Of a stretch of DNA of 64,000 nucleotides, positions 11,901-23,700 are shown piece after piece. How positions within the stretch are numbered: the first letter of the stretch is position 1; every line of letters begins with the position of its first letter. Source of the stretch: Bolinopsis microptera (lineage: Eukaryota > Ctenophora > Tentaculata > Lobata > Bolinopsidae); NCBI RefSeq assembly GCF_026151205.1, contig NC_087073.1, positions 16,883,837 to 16,947,836 of the forward strand, in the 5' to 3' direction. The notes under the pieces are model-generated. The model saw nothing but the letters and a program-made list of their open reading frames with translations. It did no database searches and was not told the DNA's origin. Position numbers and translations under genes: made by a program.

Positions 11901-14900
11901 TGATAACACAAGATCTAAGCTTCCAGACTCGTAATCGTGTTGCGGCCTAAGAGTTATTATCTAATAACGCTTGATCTATCTGTCGTCTGAAACAGTTTTG
12001 ATATCCGGTCCAGACTGTCTTATGGTTATTATCAGTGCTTGCTGTTAACAAATAAAATGCAGACTACTAACATTATACATAGTACCATAGTACGTAGTTG
12101 GTTTGGACTGCCCAATCATACTGACATGAGCATAGTAAAGCTTGTCTGACAGACATTACAACATAATGGAGAATATGATAAGATGCCACTACCAGTCAGA
12201 GCGTTTTAGTGGCTTGAGGTCACTGCATACGTCACCAAGTAGTTCACATGTAAGCTCTTGGAGCACCGTGGGAAGTTATAGTAGCTCATACATTTAGGAA
12301 CCGATTAACACAACTAAGAGCCACCAGAGAAGTAGTAACCCTTAACCTTTGAATCTCAAACAAACCCCTCCAATAACTAAGATCTCGCTTGAATGACTTA
12401 AATGTACATCTTTGTTGGGTATATTTTAATGTCGAAGCGTGTAATAAATGTTAGAATTTATTTATTATTATTTATCTACCCAGGGGAGGACGGAGAGTTA
12501 TACTAAGAACGGTTACAGAACAGCAAGTTTCCCGTCCATGCTCCCGGGGGGCAGTAACGCTACCAGGTCCTCATACTCTCTGTTGGATGCTGTGTGGTGT
12601 GACACTAACCACACCTTCTACATCCTCGACCTTATCTGTTACAGAGCTCATCCTGTGGATAACTCCGAGGTGGGGGACACTTGTTGAACGTATTAATTAT
12701 TAGAAGAATATTACTAACAATATTGGAAGAATATATTATTGATATTAATATTATGGCTGTTTATGTGTTGGGTTCCTGTGATTATTTTTTTTTTTTTTTT
12801 TTTTTTAAGAGAGGCTGGGCCTGGTTGGCCCACGAGAGGATAGCATATGAATGCTTTGCCTACCTCTGGGGTATGGCAGTCCTGTGGGAGGATGCCAGTG
12901 GAATCAAGATGTGTAATCAAGGATGATGGTAAGTGTTGTGGGGTGTGTCATAGATAAACGCTTAAGTGGTGGTTGAGTGTGGAAGAGAGAGGCGAAATAA
13001 GACGGTGTTAAAGTAGTCGCTATGTTACACCTGTCTGGTCCAACTCCTCTGGCACCACTAAGCGTTTAGTGTGGTTTGTAAAGTTGACAATGGTAGAGAT
13101 GTGTTGGTTGTCGAATATGTCATTGACAGAGAGGTAGTAGTCCCGGAAATATTGACCTCTTATTTGGGCAATAGCCGGGCACTGTCCGAGAAAGTGTGAG
13201 ACAGTCTCCTCTTCGTCGCCGCATTTAGGACAAGCACTTGTGTCTGATTTGCGAATGGTGTGTAGGTGTTTGTTGAGGCCACAATGTCCCGTGATGAGGT
13301 GCACTGCAGTTCTATAATTTTGTCTGTTGTTACTGAGTGTAGTGTTGAGATTTTTGATGATGTTGATGTTTTTATGTCCAAGTGTCAGTTTAGTGTGTCT
13401 GGGACCATCAGTAATCCATGATTCTTGATTAAGTTTTGTGACTTTGTCGTTGATCAGGCGTTTGATGTAAGATTGTGGAATTGGGCAATTCAAAGTGGAT
13501 TCACTGGTTGTACCATTTTTGGCCAGCTCGTCTGCTTTTTCATTACCCCACAATCCAATGTGTGCAGCTATCCATCTGATCTCTAAGGTGTTAGTGGATC
13601 CGAGTGTATTGAGGGTGTCGTAACAGTCTCTAGTAGTCCTACTCCTCGTTGAAGGTGAGGATATGGCTTGAATAGAGGAGAGACTGTCTGACCATATGAT
13701 GATGTGTGTGTTTGTATAAGTTGATAGATATTTACAAGCTTCGATGATGGCAGTGAGTTCTGTTTGATAAACGGTGCAATAATCGGGAAGCTTGAATGAT
13801 CTTTCATCTAGTGTAGTGTTGTTGTTGTCTGTGGTGATAATATAACCAGCCCCGCTACCTGAGTCTGTGCGTGACCCGTCTGTGTAGCAGGTGATGGTAA
13901 ATTTGATTATTTTGTAGTCGCATCAAGTTAAGTTGCTGAATGCTGGTTCCAAGTTTAGTGGATACCGTGAGAACTGCTCTGTGAAGATCGGTTTTGCGGT
14001 GAGAACAAGAGCCGGAAGGAGCACCTTTTAAAAGTAGGATTATTTCAATATAAGTAGTACAAATTAACCAGTTCTCTTGAAGTTCCTTTTAAGTAGAGTG
14101 GTTGTTCCAGTCTGCAAGTTAAATAGATATCGTTAGAATGCGGAGATAGTTAAAGAGCTTTTGTAAAGGTTTTGAACATTAATAAACGGCTTTCAGAGAA
14201 GGATTTCAACATAAAGCATTACATAAGATCGAGTAGAGGGGGAGTATGATAGTAGTCCAGTCATTTATGAACATTTATGGAAATAAACCTGCAAATTTTC
14301 AGATACTTACGAAACTTTGCATAGACCTTCCCAAAGGTATGAATAAACGATTGTCGGTTGGAGACATTTTTTTACCGTGGGGAAAACTCGGGAGGGCCAC
14401 GCCAATATTGACCCAATAACGTAACTGACCCTTTGCTTCTGAAGGTCGTAGAGACTTCAAAATAGGCTTAAACGAAGCCGCATATGCATGTTTATATAGG
14501 AGTTATTGATCAACACGTCATGGCCTAAAATCCTTACTTTTCGAGAAATTCGCCAAAAACCATTTTGGGCGTGGCGCTGAGCCCATTTTACTAAATTTTG
14601 ATAAGATCGTGATAGATTCTTCGGATAGAGTGCAAAAGATCCGCAATTGGCATATTTATATATGACTTACGAAAAAAATATGCCTTAAAGTGCTTAATTT
14701 TACAGTAATTGGCGGAAAAGTAAGGGATATATGAAGGGGGTTATCTGGCGTAGATCGGACTTAGTTCCGACATAGTAGATTAGTAGATTAGTAGTAGTCT
14801 ACATCCTAATCGTTAGCAAACCGAGGAATCATTCTTCTGACCGACTGACCGAGGCCGAGGCAAAATCGTCATTCCTCGGTAAAACCGAGGCCGAGAATTC

Positions 14901-15890
14901 GGTCGATCACTGCTTGAGCGTCTTCATCTAAACATTTAATCGATGTTGTCATACTGTTATATAAAAGTATAAAGTGAGCGGAAATTAAATTTTCAACACA
15001 AAATTATAATGACCGCTTGACGTAATCTTTACTTAAACTGTTTAAGGCAGGTTTTATTTTTCATTGGGGAGGCACGTCATTTTTAACTGTTTCAGGCAGA
15101 GTTTCGGTTTTATTGGGGAGCCACTAAATTCTCCGAAGACTTACCAGGGATATCGTCGGAGCAGCGCACTAATAGGTACCCCATGGTATGGCTGCCGAGT
15201 GTCCCCTGTGCCAAAGAGAACTTGATGAAGATGATGGCTGAGAAGCAGGAGTTTGAGGTGGACGGCTTCCTTTTCTACCATAAGATGTAAGTGGTCTTCA
15301 AATTAATAATATTGTGACTGTTGGTTGTCGAATGTCGAAGTTTAATTCACGCACGAAACTTGTCAAATCCACGTCTGAGTTGGTCTTTTTCACTATCATC
15401 ATCTGTGTTAGCTCTCAGCAGCTATAAGACTTACTACTTGCTGGTTCGTTTTCTGCCACAGCTCCGTTATAGTGGGAAACTTACAGACAAATCACTGATT
15501 TAGGCTTTTAGGGGTTTCTGAATGAGGTGGGAGATGTTTAAAATCTCATTAGATATTTACCACCTTTCTTAAATTATATAAGTCTGCATTATCACATTGA
15601 TTATACACAGACAATATAAATAATATAATATAGTAGAATATTCTAGAACCCCGCTAACAGTAACGCTCCTCTCTATGATACTCGCGAACTTTCAAAATTC
15701 ATGATATCTATTTTCTAACCATGATAGGTGATAACAATTTTGAAATAATATTTGTTTTATTAAAACTACCTGTTTCAGGGGTCACTATGCTGCTGGGCCT
15801 ACTCCGCTGGTAGGCTGGCTGAAACCAGACTTGTTGAACAAAGTCCTGGACTTAGATCTGGATCTCACCAGCTATCAAATGGACTCCTGA
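8926..15890 (+). CDS. SNUPN: Snurportin-1, seven exons
   Basis: The exons are 8926-9005, 9191-9268, 9611-9695, 9920-10024, 12484-12669, 15096-15286 and 15779-15890. All have GT-AG borders and compatible phases and total 837 nt (278 residues; human is about 360). Snurportin imports m3G-capped spliceosomal U snRNPs with importin-beta. Exons 1-2 carry the importin-beta-binding segment (LYKTKTSKQDQETRRAKFLE). Exons 4-7 form the cap-binding domain: LSEWL in exon 4, SYTKNGYRTASFPSMLPGG in exon 5, AEFRFYWG and FEVDGFLFYHKM in exon 6, GPTPLVGWLKPDLL in exon 7. The shorter length reflects a short C-terminal tail and linker. Intron 4 begins with tandem copies of the exon-4 end, and intron 5 contains a LINE insertion; neither breaks the frame when the first donor is used. 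Confidence 0.93.
9836..9918. repeat. TAAC microsatellite at the SNUPN exon-4 acceptor
   Basis: Imperfect (TAAC)n and TTAAC tracts run up to the acceptor of exon 4. Each TAAC resembles a branch-point core, so the tract may supply many weak branch sites. Confidence 0.85.
9991..10380 (+). repeat. Six 65-bp tandem copies including an exon end and 5' splice site
   Basis: Units begin at 9991, 10056, 10121, 10186, 10251 and 10316 and differ at only one or two positions. Each contains the last 34 bp of SNUPN exon 4 (ending GTGGCTCACAAG), the GTGGGT donor and about 31 bp of intron. Only the first unit is in frame. Reading past its donor meets TAA at 10073-10075. Confidence 0.95.
10770..10857. repeat. 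ACATTTCAGACACACTG minisatellite
   Basis: About five imperfect copies of a 16-19 bp unit within SNUPN intron 4. Confidence 0.75.
12788..14038 (-). mobile_element. 5'-truncated non-LTR retrotransposon with RNase H, in SNUPN intron 5
   Basis: A poly(T) tract on the plus strand (poly(A) end of a minus-strand element) starts at about 12788. The direct repeat GATTATTT flanks the insertion at 12780-12787 and 14039-14046, which I read as the target-site duplication. Inside are a 3' UTR (about 12809-13019) and the RNase H domain of ORF2 (13020-13921). The reverse transcriptase is missing, so the copy was truncated on insertion. RNase H on a LINE points to the I/Jockey-type clades. Confidence 0.85.
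13020..13921 (-). pseudogene. RNase H domain and Cys-rich C-terminus of a LINE ORF2
   Basis: One frame without stop codons from about 13921 down to 13020, with no Met start. It begins near CYTDGSRTDSGSGAGY, with the first catalytic Asp in TDGS. It continues through YQTELTAIIEA (Glu) and IIIWSDSLSSIQAI (second Asp) to IRWIAAHIGLWGNEKADELA (final Asp). A zinc-knuckle-like CPKCGDEEETVSHFLGQC follows. The same frame extends upstream with a TGA at about 13922 and a TAA near 14028. It is a truncated ORF2 tail, not a host gene. Confidence 0.88.
14820..14910. repeat. ACCGAGG-rich inverted/direct repeat cluster
   Basis: ACCGAGGAAT at 14820 is inverted at 14871-14880 (ATTCCTCGGT), and ACCGAGGCCGAG occurs twice. 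It sits in SNUPN intron 5. It may be the end of a small mobile element; no boundaries could be set. Confidence 0.4.
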
Positions 15891-17455
15891 CAAAACTGTA
15901 GATCCGTTTTTTAAAGAGTGCTACCTGAAATTGATGCGGAGTAAAAGCTCAGATTGATGAGTTTATTTGTATCAGAGAACTGGACAATGTGTTTCAAACA
16001 TTTTTGAGAGTAAAGATAAACACAGTGTGATGACTTTCTTGTGAAACAAGATAATTTTTGTCAGGGCTCATTTGCTTGAATATAGCCCAATTTTTGCTGT
16101 TAAAATGGAGATGGAAACTTTCTCCTTAAATTTTAACTATTGAATTTGATTCTTAATATATTTCTAACTATTTTGTGATACTCAATGTTAAACTTAACTT
16201 ATTATTAGTTCAGCAACCCATGTTTATTCTTTCTCATCATATAAAGTTAGAGCCGGCCATGTGACGCCATATCAAAAGCGATTATAAGAACGGAGTACAC
16301 AAGCAAGGAAATGGTCTTGGGTTTACAGTGCGAATAGTTATACAAAATTAAGTATAACATCCATTATAAGACACATGTTTCGACTTTCGGAGCTTTATTT
16401 TGAGATATACCTCCACACCTTCCCCTAAGCTCTTACCCAGGTTTCTAGTTCTTGAATGGGTATGATTAATTGGCCATCCTGAAATTACAGAATGTCAACC
16501 ACCAAATACTCCATAACTCCATAACTGCTCCTAACCACCACCTTTAGTTTTACTGCGCGGCTCGGGCGATAATAGCCGTCGGTGGTACTGGTAGTGGTCG
16601 TTGAAAATTTGTAATTCACATCCCCTGTGATTCCCTACTGTCGGATGTCTTACGTGTATTACAGATGGTAAAATTAATTGAAGTACTACAGCTGTGTGTG
16701 AAACAAACTGGCTTTCTCTCTCGAGTCAGTGAGACATAAATAATCAGAGTCCTCAGAGGCCCAAATGGCTCTAGTTAGCTGTGGTCCCCCGGAGATCAGC
16801 TTTCCTCGAAAGGAAAGCATACTCTGACTGCGTCGCTGATGTGTGATCAGTGTGATCACACATCAGCGATACTGATCAGTGAAGTTATTCATATTGTGTG
16901 AATCTTGTACAAACAAAAATTCGGGCGCCAAGCTGATCAAGTTTACCGTATTACTATTATCTCGTTATTTTGCGGTAATGACAATTCGTTTCATCACTCA
17001 TTTTTGCTCAAAGGAAACACCGGGTTTCATAACAATCAAGCGAATTTTACAGCTGAAATTGAAAACGAATACATTACACAAGCTTTCATAATTAATGATA
17101 AAACAATAAAATTAACATATCCTAATCAAATACTGTATTTGGTACTCAATCTTAAAATCCGAGACTTCCCTCGCCGCAACATTTACATACAGGGTAAAAA
17201 TCGAATCGGGTGAAAAATAAAAACGGCTGGCAGATTTAGTGAAAAGTAAAAACACGCTTTGCCTTTAGGCTTAGCTTTAATTGAATCCTTCACTGACAAT
17301 GAAATAAAATAAATAAAAGTAACTTTCCACGATCAGAAAAAAAGTAACTAAACCTTTTCATTCGCATACTTTCATTTATATGGATATAAATATACAAAGA
17401 TTGTCAGAACGAACAAACAACAGAATTATGAAATGGGTCACAAAATCATTATGAT
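15891..17455. other. Intergenic between convergent SNUPN and receptor gene
   Basis: It contains the 3' UTRs of both convergent genes. Apart from the hairpins at 16799-16868, no feature is recognised. Short open frames at 16.9-17.2 kb show no family signature. Confidence 0.4.
16799..16868. repeat. Two adjacent perfect hairpins
   Basis: GCTTTCC-TCGA-GGAAAGC style stem at 16799-16818, then a 16-bp perfect stem with a 3-base loop (16834-16849 pairing with 16853-16868, core TGTGTGATCA). These could be a folded-back MITE end or a structured 3' UTR element. Confidence 0.6.
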
Positions 17456-17461
17456 TTTATT
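17456..17461 (-). terminator. Candidate polyadenylation signal of the receptor gene
   Basis: TTTATT on the plus strand is AATAAA on the gene strand, 87 bp beyond the receptor stop codon. Confidence 0.45.
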
Positions 17462-17547
17462 ATTTTAAAGTTCCATTCCACTTCCAGCATAACGTTTCTG
17501 AACTCGACACTCACAGCATGCAACCCTTGAAAATTGTACAGTGTGTA

Positions 17548-20547
17548 CTACCTTTGTCTTTCTCGTTCTGTAATCTTATTAGAATTGCCAATCATAAGCT
17601 TCCCTTTTATGAGGGGTACCGCAAACAAGCTCGAATTAACGAGCGTCCCGAAAGTCCCGCCCAGAACACAAAATTCCCGCAAAATCTCCCGATGGGAGGT
17701 GCTCAAGTGTTTTTGAGCAGCCATGTAAATAATAGGTGCAGCGTACATCACATGGTAAAAAGTCAATAGGATCACCGACCACACTATTATGTAGATGTGC
17801 CTGGTTAAGATAAAGTCTTTACGGATGCCACCTGTGTTGCACTTGCTGGGTGTTAGTTTTGTGCGACTTCTGCTCGAGGCAATGTTGCCAGCTTCTGGAC
17901 TGCATCGTTTCCGCGAATCTCTTGTTTGTCTGAAAAATTTAAAGGGTTAAAATTTATATCGTCAGTGCAAGTAATGAGTTGAATACAGTCAACCATCAAT
18001 TTAACATAAATGACGAAATTATCCTTTTATCCTTCAAATAGTCAAATCAAGCTGAAGTCTTTGGACCCTGGCTAGTTTAGTGGTTCTGCTTGACTATTAC
18101 TTTAAATAGTTAAACCGTTCATGGTTCAAGAAATGGTGATGCATCATTAGATTGATCGGTATATTTGTTTGTGTGATCATGTTTGTGTGATCATGTTTGT
18201 GTGATCATGTTTGTGTGATCATGTTTGTGTGATCATGTTTGTGTGATCATGTTTGTGTGATCATGTTTGTGTGATCATGTTTGTGTGATCATGTTTGTGT
18301 GATCATGTTTGTGTGATCATGTTTGTGTAATCATGTTTGTGTAATCATGTTTGTGTGATCATGTTTGTGTGATCATGTTTGTGTGATCATGTTTGTGTGA
18401 TCATGTTTGTGTGATCATGTTTGTGTGATCATGTTTGTGTGATCATGTTTGTGTAATCATGTTTGTGTGATCATGTTTGTGTGATAATGTTTGTGTAATA
18501 ATGTTTGTGTGATCATGTTTGTGTGATCATGTTTGTGTGATCATGTTTGTGTGATCATGTTTGTGTGATCATGTTTGTGTGATCATGTTTGTGTGATCAT
18601 CTTTGTGTGATCATCTTTGTGTGATCATCTTTGATTTGAACCAGGAGTCAAACTAGATAACCAGCGTAGTCAGATAATGGAACTCCGCTCTCAGGTGAAT
18701 TAATTTGAAGAATTACCACCATTAAATTCAAAATAACCGCATAACCGTCATGACATAAAGGACGACTGGGGATGGACATTGCACAATGCAGCAACATGAT
18801 GTCATCTTTATACCTAACCATCAAAGATCAAAGTAATATTTACCTGGGGACCCCAGGTTATTAAGTTCATAAACATTCGGCGGAATGACAGGCTGAGCGC
18901 CGCCCAGTAAAGTAATATTCACACAAATTGTTTAAAGTATAAAAAAACAACCCAAAACTTACGGTTTGTGGAGGTTAGTGTCCCGTTTCTTGTAGTTGAT
19001 GAGTTGGTAGGCCACGTGACGTATCATAGTCCCCAGTAGGATGGTAAGAATGATCATGAGGGCTAGCTGGCAGGACATGACTAGCTGACTGTTAGTCGCC
19101 AGCACGTCTACAGGGTATTGTCTGGGTTGCTCTGGCTTCGAGTTTAACAGGATCTGAGGGTGTTAGGTGTTAGGATGAATTATGTTGTGGTACTGGTGAT
19201 GGGGAATTGGTACTGTTGTTATAGACTTAACTAAATCAAGATTCATTGTCACTTTTCTTGCCAAACTTTAATGCTATCTATATTACTGTTATCGACTTGA
19301 TTACTGGTCCCACCTGGAGTAGAAGAATGGAGCTGATAACCCAAGCTGAGAGGACGGTGCACAGAACCCGTCTCCGAGTTACCCATCTTTTGTAGCAGAA
19401 CGGTTTAGCACAGGCTATCAACCTGAAAAATTAGTTAATTTAATGATCAATTAGATAATACAACATCCTTGTAGTAAAACAGTTTATCTCAACTTGTTGA
19501 GAGAGAATCAGTTCGAAAAACAGTAAAGTTTAACTTTAAGGATTGAGAGAATCTAGGAGTTACGTGAAGCTGTACTCAACTTAGTGATGTATTTATAAGT
19601 ATAAGGGTATAACTATTTAACTACTAAAGCAGAGACCGTATAAATACAAAGTTCATCTTAGAAGACATCTAAAGCGAAGTTAAAAGTGTCCCACTATAGT
19701 TAGGCAGCGAATTAATGATGATTGGAAACACACCACCTCCAAAATGCTTTTAATGACGTCATGACATAGGCGATGCTCGCTAATTTGACATCGAGCAACG
19801 GGAAACATTATTGCTAAATGTTTAATGTATGCTATTCAATATTGATAAACTAAAAACTGAGAAGAAAAATCAAAGTGATATTTTAGTAAGTTTACCTGGT
19901 AACAACGATGGAGTTGATGTGGAATATGGAACCAATCTGCAGTGCAAGTGTCATTGGAGCTATCACGTCCACTCCCTTTGCCAGCAGCTGTAGAGGTTAT
20001 CTTGTTAGAATATGGGATCGTTCAACTATTTAAAGGCTTGAATCTAATTCTTAAGAATATCAAAACTTGAATGATGATATCGAAACAGGACGTCTAAGTT
20101 TTAAAGTGGCTGTCACTGTTGGCTTTAATAATATCACAATGCAATTTTTATCGGCCCAATTATTTAACATAATCATCCATATTATTTAGATAGTATTATA
20201 TTATAACTATAAGATATTAACATAAAACAAAGCATCAAATCAAAAATAAGTGGTTTCCTTGTCTCTTTTGAAATTTGTATCAGCTGAATAATTTAACATA
20301 ACTATCTATATAATTTAGATAGGATTATATAAAATATCAACAAAATACAACATACCTTGTCTCTGCTAGCGAGGTGGATTACGAGGGTAAGAGCGCTGTT
20401 GCCCAGGTCGCACATCATGAGACTGAGAATGTTGAGGGTACGTTTAGGAAACCTGGCCATGCACACCAGATAGACTATGATGAGGAGGAGGTTACTGCTA
20501 GTACCTGAAGCTGCGGCGATTGCTGCAGCCCACCGTACTACTAACAT
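17548..20547 (-). CDS. Orphan rhodopsin-like seven-transmembrane receptor, five exons
   Basis: Minus-strand exons 20547-20356, 19987-19896, 19422-19314, 19153-18963 and 17929-17548 have GT-AG borders and matching phases and total 966 nt (321 residues). Exon 1 holds TM1-TM2 (SSNLLLIIVYLVCMARFPKR and LSLMMCDLGNSALTLVI). Exon 2 holds TM3 (IGSIFHINSIVVTR). Exon 3 has KPFCYKRW and the TM4 Trp segment (VLSAWVISSILLL). Exon 4 holds TM5 (LALMIILTILLGTMIRHV). Exon 5 has loop 3, TM6 (IIVWSVILLTFYHVM) and TM7 (FGTLVNSSLFAVPLI). The layout fits class A receptors, but the DRY and NPxxY motifs are replaced by VTR and NSSLFAVPL, so it is divergent. The ligand is unknown. A first exon upstream of the Met at 20547 is possible. 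Confidence 0.75.
18167..18632. repeat. GTTTGTGTGATCAT 14-bp satellite
   Basis: About 33 tandem copies in the last intron of the receptor gene. The unit contains the palindrome TGATCA and shows point variants (GTAATCAT, GATAATG). There are no spacers. Confidence 0.95.
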
Positions 20548-20549
20548 AG

Positions 20550-20783
20550 CTACTGCAGGCGGGTAGTGGTGTTAGTGGTGGTGTTAGTGGTGGTGATAGT
20601 GGTGGTGTTAGTGGTACTGGTGGTGTTAGTGGTGGTGTTAGTGATGGTGTTAGTTATTGAGCTACTGCAGGCGGGTGTGGTGTTAGAGCAACTGGAGCTG
20701 GAGTTGTGAGCAACTGTAATTGTGATATTATACATGTAAACACTGTAAACACTGTATGAAATTAAAGTAACATCAAAATTCAA
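20550..20783 (-). other. Asn/Thr-rich open frame, possible receptor N-terminal tail
   Basis: This frame starts MNFDVTLISYSVYSVYMYN and continues into many Asn-X-Thr/Ser sequons encoded by a GGTGGTGTTAGT satellite. It ends at TAG three bases before the receptor Met, in a different frame. Class A receptors often carry glycosylated Asn/Thr-rich tails, and CCTGCAG just before the receptor start could serve as an acceptor. It may be a spliced N-terminal exon, or the sequons may be a chance product of the satellite. Confidence 0.3.
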
Positions 20784-23700
20784 AACGTGGTTGGAAATTC
20801 ATTAAACACTTTAGAATCTTTGCCAATACCTTAGCAACAGCTCTCAAATATGTGAATCTACAGAGCTATCCAATCTAAAGCTGACGAAGTGAACATAAAG
20901 CACGGACTCTAAATGCGGATCACTGAACTGTTAATGATTAAAACTAAGAGGTGCCCGTCTGAAATGTCTCAACTATTTTTACTGGGCCGCGGGTCCTCAG
21001 GTAAAACTATTTATATGATTATCCGTTTAACCCCGAAGAAGAGGTTATGTAGTGTTTAACACTTTTCGTTCACGCTATTGCTGACGTAAATCTGTTTTGA
21101 CAGCGGTGGCGGTCGCGGTTTTGTTATGACTAACTGAAAATTATAAAGTAACAAACTTTTGTATTTAAAAACCGTTCAACGTCACGAAAATGAGGAATTT
21201 CGCTCAAATTGTTATCATGTCACCGGGCCACTATCACATACTCATACCCAGGATGATATTGGAATCATGTACTGGGTAACATATCAATGCAACAAGAGTT
21301 GATTATCAACAATCGCTTGAATATATGCTATAAAAGATCAAAGAAAAGTTGAAGGGGAAGGAGACCAGCTTGAGTATAAGTTTCTTGGCCCCATGCATGC
21401 TAGTGAGAACAGGTTAGATCGTTAGAATGACGTTAGATCCCCCTATAATTAAGTTTAACTGCACCAAATATTTAAAACCGTAAAGAAGGAGTCAAGCTCT
21501 CAAAGCTGTTTGTGAAGATAGCGGAGGTATAATACTTGACAGATGTTACTCGTCTAAATTTCTTCGAAGTAGCGCGCGCCGGGCCAGACCATTAACAATG
21601 GTCAAGTATAGTACTAGAACATAGCTTTGCTCGTCCATGTAAGCTATTGACAATCATTATTAATAATAATACTGGTATAACTATAAGTCTGGGCCCGGGA
21701 AGAATTGTGGCCTTACCAGCCTTTTTATTTTTATTTTTTAGATCAGAGGTTATGTTGTCAAATGGCTGATATAATGCTCACTTGCCCTGATCAAAGAAAA
21801 TTATGTTCAATGTGGTAAATTTCCCGGTATTATATTCTATAGAAAATAGAAATTCAGTTAACGATAACGCGTCGCGCGAACGTGGTCCCATACGCAATTT
21901 AAAACCTAGGAGATGGATCCCTCCGAAATAAAAATATTCCTAGTATATCACAAGATCTGATTCCTAGCCTTTGACACCTTGATTGCAGACCCTGCAATTT
22001 GCAGGATATGGCTGCCGATTTAATTTAAATTAGTTGTCGTACTGAAAGCGGGCCACAAGTGAAATACTATGAGTATGATATCGATATATAGTCGCATGTA
22101 CTGCAGGGCCGTGCTGCAATCATTCACGTGCACAAGCTATGCTATATTATTATTATATAATGTAAAATAATTAATGTAATATAAATTATAATATTCATAA
22201 CTTTATAACACTTTCAGCTCCACAGTCCATTTCTAAAGAATTACAAACACAATCATTCAGCAATTGCACAAATACACAATGAGATTGTTTGGTTAGATAT
22301 CTCAAATCAAATTTGATCTTAAAATTGGTGCACCATTGTTATAATATTTAATAAATAAAAGTGTCAGCCCTTAATGTAAAATTTTATTTTTAAGAAATTT
22401 GGATCATTGAATATTTTGAAAATGGGACTGATCGGACAATCCTCTGTTCCTCAATATAACCAACACATTATCAATGAGTTGTTTCACGGTTCATGCATCG
22501 AAACAATTGATAGGTGATCACCGGCCGTGCGCATTATTTTACTGATCCAAGTTCTTAGTCAAGTTGTTATATTTGTCGCTATATGATTATGAATATTTAT
22601 CAAAGTTAACTAATTAGGAAACATATAAATAAGCCAATCAAAAGGAACACGTTTAGGTGCCAGCTGACGTTTTTACTTTCCACTTAAAGTTCTACGTGGT
22701 AGTGGAATACCTAATTTATCTAAATTATAACTATAAGTTTAACGACAGTGGTGCTGGTACGGAGTAAGGAAAATTTATTGTGTGTGGTGTAACCTTTTTC
22801 GTGTTCATATCTGCATCATGGTGACGGGTTTCCTTACAAGGTTGGGCAAGTGTTGTCGTTTAAATTAATCCATATACAATTACAAGAAAACCATCCAGTT
22901 TTACCAATGGCAATTATGTAATTGTATAGAAAAACTGGAAATTAAAAATATCGAGTGTTAAAAGTATTTTAAGAATATATCAAAATTATATATCAAAATA
23001 TATCATATTACAATAAGGTTACCACCTACATATCAAATTTAGTTTTCAGAACAGTTCTAAATTTAAATGCATTTTTAATTATTTGGTTTGATGGTTTATA
23101 CTTTAATATTTCTCATGGATATATATTTGTGCACCTTGTACACTAATAGTAATAGCACTGTTAGTTTTACTGAGGGGCTAGACAATGTCCCCCGTTCACC
23201 TGTCCCTGTGTAGAAAGGTGTAGGGTGGGGCGAAATAAGCTGTATCTACAGCTCACAAGAACTAGCTGCAATCTGCATATATATTATATAACTAGCTGTA
23301 TTAGCTTATAGCTGTATTGGAGGATACAGTAAATAAGCAATGAACAGCAAATGAAATGCAAACTGCCCGTCTCAAAAGGTGGCCTTTGTAAATAGGCCTC
23401 CAGATTGTGTATTACTTCAAAGAGTATAACGTTCAGTTTAGTTGTTTAAGTTAACTACAATCACAGCAATAACCGAAATTAATCAAATCTAATATTAAGC
23501 CAGCTGCTCGAACTATCATTTCTAAAAATAGCAGGAGAAGGCCATCTCGCGTATTACTTTAAACAAAACGTGTGCAATTCAGTATCCTACCGTCAAATTA
23601 ACTAAAATAATACTTAAAGGGAATAAAACTGGAAGGAAATGCTATATAGTCAACTTACTTTACCGCAACAAGCAGGTAAAATCGCAATCTGCCTGGATAT

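Noticed and set aside
12681..12926. Open frame crossing the poly(T) near SNUPN exon 5, as a possible next exon
   Set aside because: It is the 3' UTR of the minus-strand LINE. The real exon 6 is at 15096-15286.
18167..18632. Regular array that might suggest a CRISPR
   Set aside because: Units are directly contiguous with no spacers. It lies in an animal intron.
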